Of a DNA stretch of 64,000 nt, positions 36,920 through 47,292 are shown piece by piece; position 1 is the stretch's first letter, and each line of letters begins with the position of its first letter. The translations under genes and the position numbers were made by a program. Location: assembly GCA_013298625.1 (NCBI GenBank), contig JAAFIF010000006.1, forward strand, positions 62,001-126,000, in the 5' to 3' direction. The stretch comes from Myxococcales bacterium (GTDB taxonomy: Bacteria > Myxococcota_A > Polyangia > Polyangiales > Ga0077539). The notes under the pieces are model-generated. The model saw only the letters and a list, made by a program, of their open reading frames with translations. It was not told where the DNA came from and did not search any database.

Positions 36920-37468
36920 ATGGCTTATGACAAAAACGAGCCGAAGACCGCGCTGATCACGGGACTCTCCGTGTTCGTGGTCATCTCGGTGGTGCTCGTG
37001 CGGTACGCGGTTCTCTCGTACTTCAACATCATGCACGACCAGGAAGAGTCGGTGAAGATCGCCTCGCGCGGCATCTGGCAGCTCACTGAAATGCGCGCGA
37101 GCGCAGCGCAGCGGCTGTCGGGCGGCGCGATGCCGATCGATCAAGCGATGGCGGCTGTCGCGCAAGGACAGCGGCCCGCTGCGGTCAGCCCGCGCGCTTC
37201 GTCGGACACCGCGGCGATGACGGGTTGGATGCAGATGACGCAGCCGATGCCGACGGAGATGCCGCAGAACGAAGCGCCTCCGCCCCCGCCGCCGGTCGAT
37301 CCGGCGACGCTGGGTGACGGTGGCGCGGGCGAGGGCGGCGCGCCTGCTGGTGACGCCTCGGCTCCGACCGCGGACGCTGGCGCAATCAACCCCGCTGCGG
37401 TCGCCGCTCCGGTGGCCGCCGCGCCCGTGGCCGCTGCTCACGCTGCGGACACGCACGCTGCGCACTGA
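36920..37468 (+). CDS. Small membrane protein of the ACIII operon, Ala/Pro-rich tail
   Basis: 182 residues, starting 13 bases after actF. One transmembrane helix near the N-terminus ('ITGLSVFVVISVVLVRYAVL') is followed by a short helical segment that includes 'REMRASAAQRL'-like residues. The C-terminal half is low-complexity: proline runs ('APPPPPPVDP'), Gly/Ala stretches, and a final 'HAADTHAAH'. It is placed where some ACIII operons have extra small subunits (ActG/ActH), but I cannot match it to either by sequence. Likely an accessory or assembly subunit exposed to the periplasm. Confidence 0.65.
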   Translation: MAYDKNEPKTALITGLSVFVVISVVLVRYAVLSYFNIMHDQEESVKIASRGIWQLTEMRASAAQRLSGGAMPIDQAMAAVAQGQRPAAVSPRASSDTAAMTGWMQMTQPMPTEMPQNEAPPPPPPVDPATLGDGGAGEGGAPAGDASAPTADAGAINPAAVAAPVAAAPVAAAHAADTHAAH

Positions 37469-37508
37469 TCTCACCGCGCAATTGCCCCTACAAACGACGC
37501 TCACTCGA

Positions 37509-38447
37509 ATGACCACGAACACCAACCGACTGTGGACGACGCTGGCGATGGCCAGCTCGGTAGCGCTAGGGGCGACCCCGGCGCTCGCGCAGTACGGTCG
37601 TGGCGTGCAGTCGTACGAAGGCGCGTCGAACGCTCCGCGCAACGTGCTTCCGCCGAACGCGTCTGAGATTTCAGTGGACGAGCACTTGAACGCGCAGCTT
37701 CCGCTGGACGTTCGCCTCCGCGATTCGAACGGTCGCGAGGTTCGTCTGGCTGAGTACTTCACCGGTCGCAGACCCGTGCTGATCAACCTGGCGTATTACC
37801 GCTGCCCGATGCTCTGCAACCTCGTGTCGAACGCGGTTGTCAACGGGCTGCGCGGCGTCGCGTGGACGCCGGGCCAACAGTTCGACGTGCTCACGGTGAG
37901 CATCGACCCGCGGGAGACGCCGCAGGACGCGTCTGCGCGGCGCTCTCGCGTGGCCGATCAGTTTGGTCGCGCGAGCGGCGCGAACGGCTGGCACTTCACC
38001 GTGGGCGACGAGACCGAGGTGCGTCGGCTCGCCAACGCGCTGGGGTTTGGCTATCGGTTCGAGCCTCGGCAGAACCAGTACGCGCACCCCGCGGTGGTCT
38101 TTCTCGCGACGCCGACCGGCAAGGTCGCGCGGTATTTGTATGGGATTTCGTATCCCTCCAACGACCTGAGGCTGGGCTTGATCGAGGCGTCCGAGGGGCG
38201 CTCGATCAGCACGGTCGATCGGGTGTTGATGTTCTGCTTCCACTACGACCCGCAGGATCGTCGGTACGTGCTCGTCGCCAAGCAGGTGATGAAGCTCGGC
38301 GGCGGCGTGACGGTGTTGTTCTTGGGTGGAGGCCTGCTGGCGTTGTGGCTCCGCGAGCTGCGACGTCATCGAGAGCGACCTGCTTCGAACGACAACGAGC
38401 AGGGTGACGCTTCGGGCGATAACAAAGGGCAGCAGACTGCGGCGTGA
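37509..38447 (+). CDS. SCO1/SenC family copper chaperone
   Basis: 312 residues. The signal peptide ends 'ATPALAQ'. The thioredoxin-like fold has the copper-binding Cys pair 'YRCPMLCN' (CxxxC, about residues 98-103) and the distant His in 'YAHPAVVFL'. Near the C-terminus 'GGGVTVLFLGGGLLALWLRE' forms a membrane helix, so the protein is anchored at its end. SCO proteins deliver copper to the CuA centre of oxidase subunit II, which is the next gene. The stop overlaps a possible upstream start of subunit II. Confidence 0.93.
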   Translation: MTTNTNRLWTTLAMASSVALGATPALAQYGRGVQSYEGASNAPRNVLPPNASEISVDEHLNAQLPLDVRLRDSNGREVRLAEYFTGRRPVLINLAYYRCPMLCNLVSNAVVNGLRGVAWTPGQQFDVLTVSIDPRETPQDASARRSRVADQFGRASGANGWHFTVGDETEVRRLANALGFGYRFEPRQNQYAHPAVVFLATPTGKVARYLYGISYPSNDLRLGLIEASEGRSISTVDRVLMFCFHYDPQDRRYVLVAKQVMKLGGGVTVLFLGGGLLALWLRELRRHRERPASNDNEQGDASGDNKGQQTAA

Positions 38448-38509
38448 GCCGAGTCTACTGCGCACACGATTTCAAGAGTCCACGGCTTCGGACGAACGGC
38501 GACAAGACG

Positions 38510-39523
38510 ATGGAGACGATGCAACTGCCCCCCCAGTGGTCAACCTTCGCTCGGCAGACCGACTGGCTGTTCTATTTCATCTACTGGCTCAGCGTGGTGC
38601 TGTTCGTCGGGATCATCGGCGTGGCGCTGTACTTCGTGTGGAAGTACCGCCGTCAGCCCGGTGTGAAGGCCGAACCCACGGGCCACGCGACGGTGCTCGA
38701 AATCACGTGGACGGTCTCGCCGCTCGCGCTGCTGGCGTTTCTGTTTCACATGGGCTTTCGCGGGTACATCGACATGACCGTCGCGCCTGCGGACGCCATG
38801 GAGATCCGCGTTCGCGCGAAGAAGTGGGCGTGGGACTTCGAGTACCCCAACGGCGGTCACTCGAACGTGCTGCACGTGCCGGTCAACCGCCCGGTGCGGC
38901 TGACGCTCTCGTCCGAGGACGTGATCCACTCGCTGTACATCCCGGCGTTTCGCGTGAAGAAAGACGCGGTCCCTGGGTACTACACCACGATGTGGTTCGA
39001 GGCGACGCAGGTCGGCGAGACCGATCTGTTCTGCGCCGAGTACTGCGGCGCCGCCGTGGGAACGACCGAGGTGAGCGAGGGTGATCCGCCCGTGGGTCGC
39101 GAAGGCAACCGCCGGCACGTGGGTCACTTCAGCATGATCACCAAGGTTCGCATCCACACGATGGCGGACTACAACACCTTCCTCGAGTCGATCCTGCGTC
39201 CGCCGGTGGATCCGGCGACCGGTCGCGAGGCGACGCCCGAGAAGTGGGGCGAGATTCTGTACCGTGCGCAGCAGTGCAACACCTGCCACTCGACGGACGG
39301 CGGAGCGATGACCGGCCCGACGTGGCGCGGGCTCTTCGGACGCCAGCGTCAGTTCACGGACGGGACGAGCGCGACGGCGGACGCCAACTACATCCGTCAG
39401 TCGATCCTGCAGCCGAACTCGAAGGTCGTGCAGGGCTTCAACGGCGTGATGCCCTCGTTCGCAGGGACGCTGCGAGACAATCAGGTCGACGCGATCATCG
39501 CGTACATTCGCACGCTCAACTGA
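38510..39523 (+). CDS. ctaC: Cytochrome c oxidase subunit II fused to cytochrome c (caa3 type)
   Basis: 337 residues from the ATG at 38510; a GTG at 38444 overlapping the SCO stop would add 22 polar residues. Two transmembrane helices (about 15-45 and 65-90) precede the cupredoxin domain. CuA ligands are H in 'DVIHSLYIP', C175 and C179 in 'CAEYCG', H206 and M209 in 'HFSM'. Normally only three residues separate the second Cys from this His; here there are 26, so the ligand loop carries an insertion of about 23 residues. The C-terminal cytochrome c domain has CNTCH and a Met in 'VMPSFAG'. It accepts electrons from ACIII and passes them to subunit I. Confidence 0.93.
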   Translation: METMQLPPQWSTFARQTDWLFYFIYWLSVVLFVGIIGVALYFVWKYRRQPGVKAEPTGHATVLEITWTVSPLALLAFLFHMGFRGYIDMTVAPADAMEIRVRAKKWAWDFEYPNGGHSNVLHVPVNRPVRLTLSSEDVIHSLYIPAFRVKKDAVPGYYTTMWFEATQVGETDLFCAEYCGAAVGTTEVSEGDPPVGREGNRRHVGHFSMITKVRIHTMADYNTFLESILRPPVDPATGREATPEKWGEILYRAQQCNTCHSTDGGAMTGPTWRGLFGRQRQFTDGTSATADANYIRQSILQPNSKVVQGFNGVMPSFAGTLRDNQVDAIIAYIRTLN

Positions 39524-39576
39524 GCGTTTGCCTCTGAGATTTCTGGTCTTGTTCGACGAGAAAGGGAACTGAAGCG

Positions 39577-41253
<1,677 letters not shown>

Positions 41254-41323
41254 TCGACTGAGAGGTTTCGCTGAGAAATCACAGCGAGGTCTCTCCCTCT
41301 CTACTGGACAGGACGAAGAGCCA

Positions 41324-42031
41324 ATGGCCAGCGCACACGCGGACAGCGAACACGCAGAGCACGCAGGGCACGGAGATCACCCCCCGTACCTCGCGCATCA
41401 CTTCGACACCCCCGAGCAGCAGTTCGACTCTGCCAAGCTCGGCATGTGGGTGTTCATCGTCACCGAGATCCTGATGTTCGGCGGGCTCTTCGTGGCCTAC
41501 CTCATCTACAAGGGTCAGGAGCCGGCCATCTTCATCGAGGCGCACAACCGCCTCGATTGGAAGATGGGCAGCGTCAACACCATCGTTCTTCTCTTCAGCT
41601 CGCTCACGGCCGCGCTCGCGGTCCGCTCGAGTCAGCTCGGCAAGAAGAACGAGACCACGATGTGGCTCACCATCACGATCCTGTGCGCCTTGGCGTTTCT
41701 CGGGATCAAGTACGTCGAGTACTCACACAAGTTTCACGACGGACTGCTGCCGGGCCGCTTCTTCACCGCGCACTTGCCCGAGCACGCGCACAACGGCCAC
41801 GTGCTCCCGCAGCGCGCGAGCATGTTCTTCGCGCTGTACTTCATGATGACCGGCCTCCACGGCCTCCACGTCGTCATCGGCATGTCGATCCTCGGCTGGG
41901 TCCTCGTCCGCAACCATCGCGGACAGTTCTCGCCGGAGTACTTCACCCCAGTCGAGATCGGCGCGCTGTACTGGCACCTCGTCGACCTCGTCTGGATCTA
42001 CCTCTTCCCCTTGGTCTACCTGGTGGGCTGA
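41324..42031 (+). CDS. ctaE: Cytochrome c oxidase subunit III
   Basis: 235 residues with five predicted transmembrane helices, the short form common with caa3 oxidases. The N-terminus is His/Asp/Glu-rich. Family motifs are 'LGMWVFIVTEILMFGGLFVA', 'TGLHGLHVVIGM' and the final 'YWHLVDLVWIYLFPLVYLVG'. It supports proton pumping and stability of subunit I. It begins 70 bases after subunit I and is followed 3 bases later by subunit IV. Confidence 0.95.
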   Translation: MASAHADSEHAEHAGHGDHPPYLAHHFDTPEQQFDSAKLGMWVFIVTEILMFGGLFVAYLIYKGQEPAIFIEAHNRLDWKMGSVNTIVLLFSSLTAALAVRSSQLGKKNETTMWLTITILCALAFLGIKYVEYSHKFHDGLLPGRFFTAHLPEHAHNGHVLPQRASMFFALYFMMTGLHGLHVVIGMSILGWVLVRNHRGQFSPEYFTPVEIGALYWHLVDLVWIYLFPLVYLVG

Positions 42032-42034
42032 ACC

Positions 42035-42484
42035 ATGAGCGACCACGCGCACGCACACGATGACGGCAAGGTTCACGCGCACGTCTCGTCGTTCTTCTTT
42101 CTCTGCGCCATCTTCACGGCGCTGATCGGCCTGACCGTGATCACGGTCGCGGCCTCGCGCTTCGACTTCGGCTCGGCCAACACCATCATCGCGGTGCTCA
42201 TCGCGACGGTGAAGGCCACGCTTGTCGCGACGTTCTTCATGCACTTGAAGTACGACAAGGGCTTTCACGCCCTGATCTTCATCATGTCGTTCGTGTTCTT
42301 GGGCGTCATGCTCGGGCTCTCGAGCGAAGACGTCGACTCGCGCGGACGCGTCGACACGTCGAGCACCGTTCGTATCCTCGAGCGTCGCGGCGAGCAGGCG
42401 CCGGGCGGGTTCGTCCCCGATCCCCGCGGCGTGCAAGCGCGCGAGCACCCGACCTCGGGCGCATCGCAGCCTGCGCACCACTGA
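42035..42484 (+). CDS. ctaF: Cytochrome c oxidase subunit IV (bacterial type)
   Basis: 149 residues. Three transmembrane helices: 'FFFLCAIFTALIGLTVITVA', 'TIIAVLIATVKATLVATFFM' and 'LIFIMSFVFLGVMLGL'. The 'KATLVATFFMHLKYD' segment is characteristic of the COX4_pro/CyoD-like family. The N-terminus is His/Asp-rich like subunit III, and the C-terminal 45 residues are hydrophilic. This is the last clear gene of the ACIII-caa3 block. No T-run terminator follows before the next start 51 bases away. Confidence 0.9.
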   Translation: MSDHAHAHDDGKVHAHVSSFFFLCAIFTALIGLTVITVAASRFDFGSANTIIAVLIATVKATLVATFFMHLKYDKGFHALIFIMSFVFLGVMLGLSSEDVDSRGRVDTSSTVRILERRGEQAPGGFVPDPRGVQAREHPTSGASQPAHH

Positions 42485-42535
42485 TGCGCTGATTCTCTAC
42501 TGTTCGTCGGCCGCCGTAGCGCTATCAACACACGC

Positions 42536-43450
42536 GTGAGCGCCGACGACAACAAGTACGAACGACCGGGCGCGGGGGCGCTCGAACGTCCTCTCTCGCG
42601 CCGCAAGAAGGTCGCCCTCGCGGCGCTCGGCGTGGTGTTCTTGCTCATCAACGTCGACGGGATCGCCCGCCGATTTCGCAGGCAAGTGCACCACGCGGTG
42701 CCGAGCGTCCCGCAGCTCGCGTACCCGCAGTGCCCGGGCGCCGACTCGGACGCGGGCGCGAGCGCGCTGTGGCGCGGCGGCGAGGCGCTCGTCTCGACGC
42801 AGCTCGAGGCGCTGCCGATGGCGATCGACCGCGGCTCGTGGGAGCGCTTCGAGCTGCGCGCGCGCGGCTGCCATCGGGTCGTCACCGTGCATCGCGAAGG
42901 TCCGCAGAGCGTGCTCGACAGCGAGGTGGTCTTCGACGACGCGATGCGCCCCATTCGCGCGTGGCGTCGCATCGGCAGGCCCGCGCTTCGGGGCATTCAG
43001 TACGACACGCGCACGTACGAGTTTCGCACGCCGGTGGTCACCATCACCCGCGTCGAGGCGAACGGGACGCGCACCTACGAAGAGCTTCGCTCGAAAGAGA
43101 AGGCCACGGTGGTGATCGCGCCCGGCGCGGCGGCGATGACGGTGTGGATCCAGAGCGCGCGGCTGAGCGAGGGCACGCGGGTCGACGCGTGGGTGCTCGA
43201 CCTGCGCAAGCCGCTCGAGTTTGCGCGGCGCTCGACGCTGCGGCGCGAGCAGGACATGCAGGTCGACGGCTTGGGGCGTGTGCGGGTGTACGCGCTCGAC
43301 GAAGAGGGCTTCTTCACGGACGCGAGCGATCGGGTGATCGGGACGCTCTCGGGCATGCGCGAGCTTCGCGCGGGAGCCTCGCTGCCGATGGAGGTCGATG
43401 GGCAGCCCGCCCCCGAGCCGTGGCGCACCGACGTGCGCGTCGAGCGCTGA
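42536..43450 (+). CDS. Putative single-pass membrane protein, 304 residues
   Basis: GTG start. A charged N-terminus is followed by one hydrophobic segment ('KVALAALGVVFLLINVDGIA', about 22-41). The rest is a hydrophilic, mostly beta domain with two Cys ('YPQCPGADSD' and 'RARGCHRV') and strands such as 'RTPVVTITRVEANGTRTYEE'. No family was recognised. It lies 51 bases after subunit IV in the same direction, so it could be read as part of the respiratory transcript, but its sequence does not link it to respiration. Confidence 0.6.
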   Translation: MSADDNKYERPGAGALERPLSRRKKVALAALGVVFLLINVDGIARRFRRQVHHAVPSVPQLAYPQCPGADSDAGASALWRGGEALVSTQLEALPMAIDRGSWERFELRARGCHRVVTVHREGPQSVLDSEVVFDDAMRPIRAWRRIGRPALRGIQYDTRTYEFRTPVVTITRVEANGTRTYEELRSKEKATVVIAPGAAAMTVWIQSARLSEGTRVDAWVLDLRKPLEFARRSTLRREQDMQVDGLGRVRVYALDEEGFFTDASDRVIGTLSGMRELRAGASLPMEVDGQPAPEPWRTDVRVER

Positions 43451-43532
43451 GGTATCACTCGTAGCTTGAATTCATGGGCGCCGGTGAAATCTCGTCGCGC
43501 CCGCCAGACGTCCGCCGGTATCCTCGGCGTCG

Positions 43533-44159
43533 ATGAGGCGAATTGTGTTCGTGGCGGCGCTGGGCGCGCTGCTCAACGCGTGCGCGACCACCGCGACGAC
43601 CGAGGGGGGACCGAGGGCGAGCGGGGCGAGCGGCGCGGGCGCGTCGGGCAACTTGAATACCTGTGTGGGCACTGTCGACGCTGCGCTCTCGGGCGCGAGG
43701 GCCGTCGACGACGCGGCGCTGCTCGCGCGCGCGGTCGCCCCAGCGCAGCAGGGAAAGCTCTGCTCGGCGCGGGTCTTCGAGGCGACCGAGGCGATCACGG
43801 TCTATCGAGTGTCGCAGGCGGACCGCGCCAACCGCGAGCCTGGCCGCTGGTGGTCGCTGCGAAGGCCGACGGGCACGCGCGAGCAGTACCGCGCGGACAA
43901 CGTGATCTGCGCGGAGTGGAGCTCGCTGGACGTGCTCGCGCAGTGCGAGATCCGCGTCGGGGCGCGGTTCGTCGTGGGCGTTGGGCAGAGCGTCCGGTGC
44001 GCGGACGGCGCGGTGATGGCGCAGTCCGCCGTGCAACAGGTGTACATCGACAACGACACGCGCGAGGGCAGGGTGTTGGTGGACAACTGCCAACAGCTGG
44101 GCGCGTGGCCGGACGCGAGCGGCTCGTTTACGGGCGCAGGCGCGTCGGGTCCTCGATAG
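43533..44159 (+). CDS. Putative lipoprotein, 208 residues
   Basis: The signal peptide 'MRRIVFVAALGALLNACATT' ends in a lipobox-like NAC site. A Gly/Ala/Ser-rich spacer follows. The globular part has four to six Cys, including 'CVGTVDAAL', 'KLCSARVFEA', 'NVICAEW', 'LAQCEIRVG' and 'DNCQQLG', suggesting disulfides. It is rich in short beta segments. No family was recognised. Its 3' end overlaps by 32 bases with the convergent PI-PLC-like gene on the other strand. Confidence 0.65.
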   Translation: MRRIVFVAALGALLNACATTATTEGGPRASGASGAGASGNLNTCVGTVDAALSGARAVDDAALLARAVAPAQQGKLCSARVFEATEAITVYRVSQADRANREPGRWWSLRRPTGTREQYRADNVICAEWSSLDVLAQCEIRVGARFVVGVGQSVRCADGAVMAQSAVQQVYIDNDTREGRVLVDNCQQLGAWPDASGSFTGAGASGPR

Positions 44160-45258
44160 CCGCGCTGGTGCAGCCCGCGGGGGCGGTCACCGAAGAGCAG
44201 CGCGACGGCGTGCCGTTCGGCACCTCGACGAAGTACTCGGACCCTGCGATTCGTGCAGGAAAATCGGTGCTCACGATCTGCGCTCCCGACGCGAGCGCGG
44301 CCGCGAGCTGCGCGCGGTCGTTGGTCATCGCGACGCCGGGGTTCGAGTCGGCGCGCGTTCGCACGATGTAGCCAGCGGCGAGCGCAGCGGCGATTTCAGC
44401 GCGCTGCGTGTCGGGGCCGTTGAGCACCATGACGCCAGCGAAGGGTTCGCCCATGCGGCTGTCGACGAACATCAAGCGGCCCTCGAGGTCGCGCTCGCCG
44501 TGCGTGTACGTCCTGCGCGGCGCCGTCGTGTTGTCGAGGTAGAAGAGCACTCGACCCCGAGTCTGCGCGAGCGTCGGCCATCCGCGGGTGGTGATCGCTT
44601 CGCTCAGCGAGGCAGAGGCGCCGCGCACTTCGTCGGGCGTGATGATCCACGAGCGGTCGAAGACCGAGAGGATCTCGCGCTCGATCGCGGCGAAGCCTGC
44701 TTCCGAGTAGTTTCCTTCGGAGCCCTTGGGCTCGACGTGGATGAAGATCGGGTGATGACCGGGGTTGCGCTGCGAGAACCCGCGGATCGCGAGCAGACAG
44801 TCCGCGAACACCCTGCACGTGGTGCGGTCGTCGATCGCTGCGACGTGAAAGACCTCGAATCGATTGCACCGCGCGTTGTAGTTGAGGTCGAGCTCGACGC
44901 CGCGGACGCCCTGGGCCGTGAGCTGAACTTCGAGCGGGGCGTGCTCGTAGTTCCACTCGGGCAGGTCGACGCGCGGACGCAGGTGGTAGCTGTTGTGCGT
45001 CGCCTTCGCTTGCAGGTGGTTCATGCGAAGCGTGTCGTCCATGCCGTGCGCGACCGCCGCGTTGCGAACGAACGCCATCGGCGTCGGCAGCGGCGCGCAC
45101 GAGCTGGCGTCGGTGACCGCGACGTCCGTGACGGTCGAGGCGTCGTCTTCGCGCGCGCTGTCAGCGACAGCGTCGGCAGCTGCGTCGGTCGGCGAAGGTG
45201 CAGGGCTGCACGCGACGAGCGAGAGCAGCGCGACGAGTAGCGAGGGACGGGCCAGCAT
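44128..45258 (-). CDS. PI-PLC-like phosphodiesterase lipoprotein
   Basis: 376 residues from the ATG at 45258; a GTG one codon earlier is equally possible. The signal 'LLVALLSLVACSP' is a lipobox, followed by an Asp/Ala-rich linker. The TIM-barrel domain has the first catalytic His region 'KATHNSYHLRP' and the second near 'FEVFHVAAIDD', with 'GVRGVELDLNYN' providing the acidic residues. This matches the bacterial calcium-dependent phosphoinositide-specific phospholipase C group. It should cleave a phosphodiester of a phosphoinositide or related lipid outside the cell; the real substrate is unknown. Shorter linkers and Cys near the end suggest surface exposure. Confidence 0.82.
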   Translation of the reverse strand: MLARPSLLVALLSLVACSPAPSPTDAAADAVADSAREDDASTVTDVAVTDASSCAPLPTPMAFVRNAAVAHGMDDTLRMNHLQAKATHNSYHLRPRVDLPEWNYEHAPLEVQLTAQGVRGVELDLNYNARCNRFEVFHVAAIDDRTTCRVFADCLLAIRGFSQRNPGHHPIFIHVEPKGSEGNYSEAGFAAIEREILSVFDRSWIITPDEVRGASASLSEAITTRGWPTLAQTRGRVLFYLDNTTAPRRTYTHGERDLEGRLMFVDSRMGEPFAGVMVLNGPDTQRAEIAAALAAGYIVRTRADSNPGVAMTNDRAQLAAALASGAQIVSTDFPARIAGSEYFVEVPNGTPSRCSSVTAPAGCTSAAIEDPTRLRP

Positions 45259-45302
45259 CACCAGAGCGTACCGCGACTCGGTCCGCTACGATGATCGCCA
45301 CG

Positions 45303-45632
45303 ATGAACGGAAGCGAGAGGGTGATCGCGGTGCTGCGCGCCGTGGCGTTGTTGGGCGGCGCGGCTGCGGCCGTCGCGTGCAACAGGGGAGCGACCGGCGC
45401 GACCACCGGCGGTCGTGCGTCGAATGCGTCTGCCTCGATCGAAGGTACGGCGTGCGGCGCGGTGTCGGCGCGCGAGGGCGCGTCGTGCGAGGGGCACGAG
45501 CTCGGGCACGAGTGCGAGTGGCACGGGATGATTCGTTGCACGTGCGTGCAGCAAGCGGACGGACCCAAGTGGAGCCGCTGCATCTCGCGCGCGGTGCCCG
45601 GTCCGCTGCCCCCGCCAGAGCTCAGCGCATAG
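45303..45632 (+). CDS. Small Cys-rich lipoprotein
   Basis: 109 residues from ATG 45303; an ATG at 45291 would add four residues. The signal peptide ends 'GGAAAAVACNRG' with Cys as likely lipid attachment site. After a Gly/Ala/Ser spacer there are six Cys in about 50 residues: 'ACGAVSAREGASCEGHE', 'ECEWHGMIRCTC' and 'WSRC'. This suggests a small disulfide-linked or metal-binding domain. No family was recognised. It overlaps the convergent beta-helix gene by 11 bases. It reads divergently from the PI-PLC-like gene with 44 bases between starts. Confidence 0.55.
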   Translation: MNGSERVIAVLRAVALLGGAAAAVACNRGATGATTGGRASNASASIEGTACGAVSAREGASCEGHELGHECEWHGMIRCTCVQQADGPKWSRCISRAVPGPLPPPELSA

Positions 45633-47262
45633 CGCGCGATCGCTTGCGGCGCCGCGCGGCGACGGCGAGCGCGCCGATGGCGAGAGAGAGCTGAGAAAAT
45701 CCAGCTCGCTTGATTGTGTGGGTCGGGACCGCGCACTGGCAGCCCGCGCCCGCGCCCGGCGTTGGGCCAGCGTCTGTCGAGAGCGCGCTGTCGGGGACCG
45801 CGGCGGCGCTGTCGACGCGCGGCGCGGCGTCGGTCGCAGGCGGATCGACGCTGCCCGAGTCCGCGACGGCGCTCGCGTCGGTCGAGGGCACGCCAGCGTC
45901 AGTGACGGGCGAGGTGGTCGTCGTGCGCAGGTCCGCGGCGAGGCGCCAGCCGGGGTTCGCGCCTTCACCCGAGTACGCGCCGCGAAAGCGAAAGGGGACC
46001 GCGCTCGTGCCGTTGAAATCTCGGTTGAAATCCAGGTCCGACGCGAACGGCGCGTGGTCGACATCGGCGCCCTGGCACTGCCCGGCCTTCGGGTAGAAGT
46101 CCATCATCCCGAGGGTCACGGACGGAGCGGTGACGTGCGTCGTGGCGTTGGCGACGGAGTCCGTGAGGTTGTCGCGGCTGGTGGTGGGCGTTCCGCCGAT
46201 GGGGGTGGTGGCGAAGATGGCGTTGCCGGCGACGATGATCCCGTCGGGGGCGCTTCCGACGCGGATGCCGGTGGCGGTGCGGTAGATCGTGTTGTCGTAG
46301 ATCCACGCGCGCACGAGGGGCCGGTCGTGATCGCGCGCGAGGATCGCGTGCCCTGCGGCGTCGACGAAGATGTTGTGGTGGATGCTCACGCGCCCGGACA
46401 CTTGCAGCAGTCCCTCTGCCGCGGTGCTGTTGTGCACGAACAGGTTGCCGTAGAGCTCGTAGCGGTTGGCCGCGCCAGGGCCGCTCGCGGGCAGTCCGCC
46501 GACGAGGACGTTGGGGCGCGCTCCGTCCGGCGAGGGGCGGTCGTTCTTGATGAACACGTTGTTGCGGATGATCGTCGCGGTCGAGCCCATCGGCAGCCCC
46601 ATGACCGAGGGCCACGGGGCCTGCCACTTGATCTGCATGCAGTAGCCGACGGCGTTCTCGATGAGGTTGTTCTCGATGATGCCTTCGATGAAGGGCGAGG
46701 TTCCGTCGCTGTTGCCCAGGTACATTCCGGTGCCGGGGCTCGTGATGCGGTTGCGTCGGATGATCCAGCCCCACGTCGGCGCCTTCGTCGAGATGGCGAC
46801 GGTCTGCTGCGAGCCGTCGTGGTCGCGAAAGTGATTGTCCTGGACGGTGATGTGATGGACGACGTTGGTTGCGCCGTCCTTCGCGCTGAGACCGAACACG
46901 CCGCTGACGTGGTTTCCGTCGATGGTGAGGCGCTGAACGGTGACGTAGCTCGCGTTGCGGAGCTCGACGGTGTTGCAGCACGCGCCCGGGTCCGCGACGA
47001 ACACCGCGGGCTCGCCCGAGGCCGGCCCGGTGATCACGATGGGGTTGGTCGCGGTGCCGTTGACGTTGGTGATGTTGAGCGGCCGCGTGTAGCGACCGGC
47101 CGCGAGCGAGAGCGTGTCCCCCGCGCGAAGCATGGGGATCATCGCGGTGAACGTGCTCGGATCCGCGCGGTACTCCGTCGCGAGCGCGCTCGACGGGGCG
47201 AGCGAGATCGTGGCGAGCGAAGCGATGCAGAGCGAAGCGAACAGCGGGCGGCGCGCGGTCAT
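45622..47262 (-). CDS. Secreted right-handed beta-helix protein with MYXO-CTERM-like tail
   Basis: 546 residues. The signal peptide ends near 'PSSALA'. From about residue 45 to 370 there are repeated beta-helix turns with stacked Asn and Ile/Val: 'NPIVITGPASG', 'VTVQRLTIDGNH', 'IIENNLIENAV', 'IIRNNVFIKND' and 'IYDNTIYRTATGI'. This is typical of polysaccharide lyases and other parallel beta-helix proteins. An Asp/Ala/Thr-rich linker (about 430-500) leads to 'GCQCAVP', a hydrophobic stretch and 'ARRRKRSR', the layout of MYXO-CTERM sorting tails (Cys, helix, Arg cluster). The protein is thus probably exported and anchored at the surface. Substrate not identifiable. Confidence 0.8.
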   Translation of the reverse strand: MTARRPLFASLCIASLATISLAPSSALATEYRADPSTFTAMIPMLRAGDTLSLAAGRYTRPLNITNVNGTATNPIVITGPASGEPAVFVADPGACCNTVELRNASYVTVQRLTIDGNHVSGVFGLSAKDGATNVVHHITVQDNHFRDHDGSQQTVAISTKAPTWGWIIRRNRITSPGTGMYLGNSDGTSPFIEGIIENNLIENAVGYCMQIKWQAPWPSVMGLPMGSTATIIRNNVFIKNDRPSPDGARPNVLVGGLPASGPGAANRYELYGNLFVHNSTAAEGLLQVSGRVSIHHNIFVDAAGHAILARDHDRPLVRAWIYDNTIYRTATGIRVGSAPDGIIVAGNAIFATTPIGGTPTTSRDNLTDSVANATTHVTAPSVTLGMMDFYPKAGQCQGADVDHAPFASDLDFNRDFNGTSAVPFRFRGAYSGEGANPGWRLAADLRTTTTSPVTDAGVPSTDASAVADSGSVDPPATDAAPRVDSAAAVPDSALSTDAGPTPGAGAGCQCAVPTHTIKRAGFSQLSLAIGALAVAARRRKRSRAMR

Positions 47263-47292
47263 GCGCCGAGTGTACCGCCGGTACGCTGGTGG

